Shown here: in pieces, positions 59,841 to 64,000 of the stretch
Position numbering within the stretch: the first letter of the stretch is position 1
Layout of the letters: each line of letters opens with the position of its first letter
Program-made: the position numbers and the translations under genes
From: Paraburkholderia ultramafica
GTDB lineage: Bacteria > Pseudomonadota > Gammaproteobacteria > Burkholderiales > Burkholderiaceae
DNA: 64,000 nt
NCBI RefSeq assembly: GCF_902859915.1
Contig: NZ_CADIKK010000028.1
Coordinates: 1-64,000 of the forward strand
Reading direction: 5' to 3'
Notes under the pieces: model-generated
The model's input: only the letters and a program-made list of their open reading frames with translations
Databases searched by the model: none
Told to the model about the DNA's origin: nothing

Positions 59841-62627
59841 CTACGGTATTAACCCACGCTGACGAGCAAGTCGCACGACAGCCGCGCGGCGATGAACGCC
59901 GAACTTTTCGAAAAGCTTCCTCCAGTACCATTTGACGGTGCTATCCGCCAGCCCAAGCGTTTCCGCTATTTCCCCGGTGTCAAGGCTACGCGCCGTCAGG
60001 CGCAGGATCTCAATTTCCCTTTCAGAAAGGGCGCCGCTCTGTTCAGTAGTTGGCGGAGAGGGGGTATCTGAAACACGCGAGGACCGTGGATCGATCCCGG
60101 CTGCGCGCGCAATGACGTTCGTGTAGTCCGCGGGCAGCGACTCTGTAGAGGCCGTGTTACTTAGCAGTTCCTCTAGCAGTTCGGAGACGACTATTCCTTC
60201 GTCGATGATGCTGCGAATGAAGGGCCCGGAGCTTCCAAGATACAGTGCTTCTGTCAGCGAGCGTCGCGCCGCGTTCGACTCGCCGGCGCGAACGTAAAGG
60301 CGAGTTAGCAGGGGCAGCAGGCGGATACTTGAACGGTAGCAGCGACGATCGCGTGTCCACGCAATCCAACGGCGCAATAGATTGATGCTGTCTGCAAGTT
60401 CGCCACGTTCGCAGGCGAGTCGGATGTGGGCGATAGCAAACTGCTCCTTTGTCGTGTCTACTTGACCACTAGGAGAGACGGTTCGTAGTCCTTCGGCATA
60501 TCTTCTGCTTAAGCTTATGCGCTCGGCCTCGCGATATTGGCCGTCTGAAATGAGCAGTCTAATTCGCTCCGCGAGAACGTGTGCGTGTACCCGAGGCAAC
60601 GTATATCGGTCGGCGATGTGCGTCGCGACGTCCAGAGCTGCATGAGCATCGGAGAAGTTTCTCCGGGTGCGAGCAAGGCTCGCCGTCGTCAAGTGTCGGG
60701 CGATGACGGAGTCAACGACACCGAATGCGGGGGAAGTCTCGTTGCACTCGTCAATAAGCTGCTGAGCCTCTTCAAGGCGATCCTCCTCGTAGAGAACTTG
60801 TGCTAGCTGAACGCCTGGCATGGACGATAGCGTCGAACGCTCGCCCAGAATCTTATCAGCGAGCCGCTTGGCTTCGCGTAGCGAACGTTCGGCGGCCGAT
60901 AAATCACCGCACATGAACGAGGTTCCACCCATGACGGTGTCCAGAAAAACATTGCCATACCTTGCACCTGCCGCTATCAACTGTTGTCGAATCGTTTCAG
61001 CTTCTGCGAGCGTAAGTTCACAATCGTAGCTTTCCCGCCTGCAGATGATCATTGCTATCGCCACGGAACCATTCATGAACAGATCGCATTCACCGAACCT
61101 TTCGTTCCATACGGAGCCGGCACGAAGGGCACCCACTAGATCGTCGGTGATAACCTTGAGCATCACCTCTCGGTGCTCAAGTTTGATGAGCAGACTATGT
61201 TCGTTCAGTATGTCGTCACGTCCATCTTCTTCTGCTGCGCACTGGGGGCCGCTGTATAGCAGCTGGCGAACACGCTCGAGGCTCTGCTTAGCCTCGGCAA
61301 AATTCCAAAGGATGCTGTTTTCAAATGCAAGTTCCAGCTGAAGTGTCGGTAGCGCATTGGCAATCTCAGCAGGCAATTTCGAAGCGTACGTTTTCAGTAT
61401 TGCAGTTTGGCCACTTGCAAACAATCCGGTACAGCCAGCGTCGAGAAGCTGTCCTGCGCGCAAGTTATCGCCGATTGAGAAGGCGTGCCCTATGGCGTCG
61501 GTCGTATAGCCGTGCGCCTCCAACCAGTTCGCAGCTCTTCGATGGTATTCGATCGCGCTTTCTGGTTGACGTTCGTTGAGTCGTTTCTGAAGCAATTCGG
61601 CAAACAGGTGATGGTATCGATACCAAATTCTGTCTCGATCGAGTGACAGCAGAAAAAGGTTTAAGGATTCAAGACAATCAATTATCAAGCGGCTTCCATG
61701 TCTGTTTAGTACGAAGTCCGCCAAGTCCGCGTTGAATTTTTCAAGAATCGATGTCGCAAGAAGAAACTCACGGAGTTCTTGAGGAAGATGTAGAACGACC
61801 TCTTCCATCAGGAAGTCTTCGATATTTCGATCAGCGCCACTGAACTCGTCAAGAAAGGACTGTACGTCGCCAGACGTGCGCATCGCAATCGCGGCCATTT
61901 GCAGGCTGGCTACCCAGCCTTCCGTTTTTTTCCGCAGACGCTCGGCTTGGGCGGGCGATATGATTGGGCCTCCTGTAGCGTCGATAAATGCCTTGGTTTC
62001 GTCATCCGAGAAAGCGAGATCATTCGACGACAATTCGAAAACCTCCCCAATCACGCGTAATCGCGCCAAAGGGAGATTCGGCTGTGCCGACATGTGCCGA
62101 CACGCGATGACGATATGGACCTTATCGAGCGAAGCCGTCAAGATCGAACCAAGAAGAGAAAGTACGTCAGGTTCCTCGATCAGGTGGAAGTCGTCGAAGA
62201 AAATGAAGAGGCGCTCGTGCAGCGCGGACAGCTTGTTCAACAACTCTTCCTTGAGCGCGGTCACGGAAGGCAGGTAGGTGATCCCATTAATCTGACCGAC
62301 GATCGATGATTCGAGTGTCTCAGACATCGCTCCAGACAGGTGCATCGCTTGCCAAAGATGACGATAGAACCGGACGAGGTCGTTGTCGTCCCGATCGATG
62401 TTGATCCACGCGACCCGGTGCCGTTGCGTGAGTAGGCTTTCATAGATCTGGCTAAGTAAGCTGCTCTTGCCGTAACCAGCGGGCGCAGTAACTAGTACCA
62501 GGCGCCGGTCGCCGTTGCGCACGAAGTCGCGCATGAGCCGTTCCCGTTTAAGGAGTTGCCGGCGCTGGCGTGGAGGGCGAAGCTTGGTGGTGGTTATCGA
62601 GGCGATGTTTTGGATTGCTCCTGTCAT
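59841..62627 (-). CDS. large ATP-binding LuxR-type regulator (MalT/LAL family)
   Basis: A 928-residue regulator with an N-terminal STAND-type ATPase (Walker A APAGYGKSSLL, Walker B LFIFFDDFHLI), a long TPR-like middle and a C-terminal LuxR HTH (LSEREIEILRLTARSLDTGE, STVKWYWRKLFEKFGVHRR). It belongs to the MalT/AlkS/LAL class that activates catabolic operons on inducer and ATP binding. The gene is visibly more AT-rich than the neighbouring mdl genes, suggesting separate acquisition. Its target may be outside the window. Confidence 0.9.
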   Translation of the reverse strand: MTGAIQNIASITTTKLRPPRQRRQLLKRERLMRDFVRNGDRRLVLVTAPAGYGKSSLLSQIYESLLTQRHRVAWINIDRDDNDLVRFYRHLWQAMHLSGAMSETLESSIVGQINGITYLPSVTALKEELLNKLSALHERLFIFFDDFHLIEEPDVLSLLGSILTASLDKVHIVIACRHMSAQPNLPLARLRVIGEVFELSSNDLAFSDDETKAFIDATGGPIISPAQAERLRKKTEGWVASLQMAAIAMRTSGDVQSFLDEFSGADRNIEDFLMEEVVLHLPQELREFLLATSILEKFNADLADFVLNRHGSRLIIDCLESLNLFLLSLDRDRIWYRYHHLFAELLQKRLNERQPESAIEYHRRAANWLEAHGYTTDAIGHAFSIGDNLRAGQLLDAGCTGLFASGQTAILKTYASKLPAEIANALPTLQLELAFENSILWNFAEAKQSLERVRQLLYSGPQCAAEEDGRDDILNEHSLLIKLEHREVMLKVITDDLVGALRAGSVWNERFGECDLFMNGSVAIAMIICRRESYDCELTLAEAETIRQQLIAAGARYGNVFLDTVMGGTSFMCGDLSAAERSLREAKRLADKILGERSTLSSMPGVQLAQVLYEEDRLEEAQQLIDECNETSPAFGVVDSVIARHLTTASLARTRRNFSDAHAALDVATHIADRYTLPRVHAHVLAERIRLLISDGQYREAERISLSRRYAEGLRTVSPSGQVDTTKEQFAIAHIRLACERGELADSINLLRRWIAWTRDRRCYRSSIRLLPLLTRLYVRAGESNAARRSLTEALYLGSSGPFIRSIIDEGIVVSELLEELLSNTASTESLPADYTNVIARAAGIDPRSSRVSDTPSPPTTEQSGALSEREIEILRLTARSLDTGEIAETLGLADSTVKWYWRKLFEKFGVHRRAAVVRLARQRGLIP

Positions 62628-63086
62628 GTCCTCTCCAATCGAACTTCCAGACTTTCTTGCGAAGTCCTCGTCTCGGCGATCAATATGCGCGCACGCCGGC
62701 TTACCCCATGCGACGTTAGTTCAATGACCTATTCAAAATTCCGATTCTGCCTACGCGAGCGAGCCCCAAGCGTGAGCGGTGAGCCGAACATACGTCGTTG
62801 GGTGCGGGGCCGCGATGGTATGAAAACACCGCGTCTCAGCAGCCTCAGTGTACTTAACTTATGGGTCGTTGTTGCGGCGTCTTGGGGATCCTTTGGGGCA
62901 AGTGCAAGTCAGCCAGCTCGGTTTTATGCTGCATTGCAGCATGGATTTTCCAGGTATTTCTTCTGATACGCCACCCGCCTTTGCGGAGGGCGGCTGTTCC
63001 GTCGTCGCTCAGTAGACTGAATACGTATAAGCAAAGTCGTTCGCGCCACTGAGCCCGCGACGGCGGATTATCCCCAAGGAGACGTC
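62628..63086. other. region between the LAL regulator and the van remnant
   Basis: About 450 bases with no supported gene. A weak hairpin CCGCCTTTGCGGAGGGCGG lies near 62976-62994 on the side of the van remnant. Confidence 0.35.
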
Positions 63087-63290
63087 ATGTTTGTCAAGAG
63101 CAGCTGGTACTGCGCTGAATCACGCCAATCATATCGATGATCAGGCGCTGTGAATCCATCGGGAAACCGTGGCAACTGTACTACTGCACGGGCAATCGGC
63201 AGAGGACTGCGTTTTACGAAGAACTCCTGGCCTTTGGGACGGAGCGATGCACAGTTCACTTCGACGATGAGGTGTGTTCATGCTCGATGA
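63087..63290 (+). pseudogene. vanA/vanB deletion scar (Rieske oxygenase start plus reductase piece)
   Basis: An AAGGAG site is followed by MFVKSSWYCAE, the typical start of VanA-like Rieske oxygenases, which breaks after about 16 residues. In another frame GKPWQLYYCTGNRQRTAFYE and VHFDDEV follow, matching the flavin/NAD part of VanB-type reductases. Most of vanA and the rest of vanB are missing. Vanillate O-demethylase would otherwise convert vanillate to protocatechuate. Confidence 0.6.
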
Positions 63291-63341
63291 GCAAACCCCG
63301 GATGAGCTGTTGGGAACGGCGAGCAGGATTGGAGTCCGAAC

Positions 63342-63590
63342 ATGAACACTTGCGAAGGATCATTGCGTCTGTTAGTTGGAAAGTGGTTCGGGTCGACGCC
63401 ACTCATGCCCGTTCGTGTGTTTGACTTTGGTCGCGTGACACCGGGCGGAGCTCGATACGTACGCGTTGGCGTGGCCCGCCCAAATCGCACATTGGCGATC
63501 GTGTTTTTCCGGCACGGCGATGGTTCATGGAACGTCTTTCCACCAGCTCCAGGAGAACCCTCAATGCAGGCGTACCCGATGGCTGCGTGA
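63342..63590 (+). CDS. small conserved hypothetical protein
   Basis: An 82-residue product (RLLVGKWFGSTPLMPVRVFD, YVRVGVARPNRTLAIVFFRH, DGSWNVFPP). The pattern resembles short hypothetical proteins common in Burkholderia but has no defined function. The SD is weak. It lies between the van remnant and a GlxA-type gene. Confidence 0.5.
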   Translation: MNTCEGSLRLLVGKWFGSTPLMPVRVFDFGRVTPGGARYVRVGVARPNRTLAIVFFRHGDGSWNVFPPAPGEPSMQAYPMAA

Positions 63591-63662
63591 CGGCAGACAT
63601 CGACGGAAGGGCGGTCACCTGTCCCGTTGCACTGATGGAAGGAAGTATCAAGAGGTAGAGGA

Positions 63663-64000
63663 ATGGATCTGTCATTGCGCTACAGGCCGCGAACGCTTGA
63701 CGTCGTTATCTATCCCGGTTTCAAGGCCATCGAGGCCGTGGCCACCATACACGTCTTCGATGACGCGAACGCGCGTCTTGCCGCAGCAGGGCATCCACCC
63801 GTGTACGACATGCGGATCACCGCGCCGAACGCCGGTTCGGTCAAGTCCCATACCCTGGTCTCTCTTGAAGCGCATAAGGCACTCAGCACGCTGGCATTGC
63901 CTGATATAGCCGTCGTTGTGGGTGCCCCAGACATCGAGCGGGCGCTTGTCGACACGCCATCGATCGTCGACTGGTGCCGGAGCGCGGCACCCCGGATCGG
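63663..64000 (+). CDS. GlxA-family regulator (DJ-1/PfpI + AraC), partial at window end
   Basis: The N-terminal 112 residues are seen: VIYPGFKAIEAVATIHVFDD, YDMRITAPNAGSVKSHTLVS and LPDIAVVVGAPDIERALVDT, matching the amidase-like DJ-1/PfpI domain of GlxA-type activators. The C-terminal AraC HTH lies beyond the window. A GAGGTAGAGGA site precedes the ATG. A C-terminal fragment of the same family occurs at 46040-46215. Confidence 0.8.
   Translation, partial: MDLSLRYRPRTLDVVIYPGFKAIEAVATIHVFDDANARLAAAGHPPVYDMRITAPNAGSVKSHTLVSLEAHKALSTLALPDIAVVVGAPDIERALVDTPSIVDWCRSAAPRI

Overview
The window looks like a piece of a Burkholderiaceae chromosome, most likely Paraburkholderia or Burkholderia sensu lato. 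The evidence is the high GC content, a DUF3563 mini-gene, an ftrABCD ferrous-iron operon, an hbdH-patatin pair, tyrB/uvrB, and class I fumarase/acs genes that are all typical of that family. It divides into a mobile-element-scarred left edge, an ordinary core-genome block, and a heavily rearranged accessory block.

Left edge (0-5.2 kb): an IS3-family orfB, a complete IS21-type element (istA, istB and a third small ORF between tandem 23-bp end repeats), more IS21-like end repeats, and then fossils of imuB and dnaE2. The dnaE2 fossil consists of its N-terminus joined to its C-terminus. This suggests that a translesion-synthesis (mutasome) operon was lost here.

Core block (5.2-38.3 kb): an SDR reductase; a copper pair (HMA chaperone and CueR-like MerR with a clear operator); a DUF3563 gene; an orphan NMT1-type binding protein; rlmJ; an aldo/keto reductase; hbdH and a patatin; tyrB; uvrB; and then an iron region. 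The iron region holds ftrABCD, hemP, the bfd-(20-aa ORF)-tonB-exbB-exbD operon and bfr, with Fur-box-like sites before ftrA, hemP and bfd. OsmC, pirin and LysR genes lie among them. Next come murI, fumarase, a YqhA-type membrane protein, an EamA transporter with an apparent internal deletion, acs, a DUF4212/SSS symporter pair and tRNA-Ser(GGA).

Accessory block (38.3-64 kb): a run of five overlapping minus-strand genes abuts the tRNA. They are an integrase, a DUF4224 protein, an integrase-like protein without a visible catalytic centre, a second complete tyrosine recombinase and a winged-HTH protein. This is followed by about 11 kb rich in broken genes: a ParM/PRTRC-D-like fragment, a multicopper oxidase-GlxA fusion, AAA+, IS630, IS3 and group II intron RT fragments, and an indolepyruvate oxidoreductase with an in-frame stop. 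One intact tandem AAA+ ATPase sits among these remnants, with two small upstream ORFs. A mandelate catabolic operon follows: mdlC, mdlB and mdlA, with a frameshifted aldehyde dehydrogenase downstream. Its divergent LysR gene, an IclR gene and a large MalT/LAL-type regulator lie next to it. The right edge holds a vanA/vanB deletion scar and the start of a GlxA-family regulator that runs off the window.

The mdl genes should convert mandelate to benzaldehyde: racemase, then (S)-mandelate dehydrogenase, then benzoylformate decarboxylase. The local benzaldehyde-type dehydrogenase is broken, so the last step must be supplied elsewhere. The recurring theme is short deletion junctions that join the ends of two genes or the two ends of one gene. 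The five-gene recombinase cassette at tRNA-Ser is the best candidate for an undescribed system.
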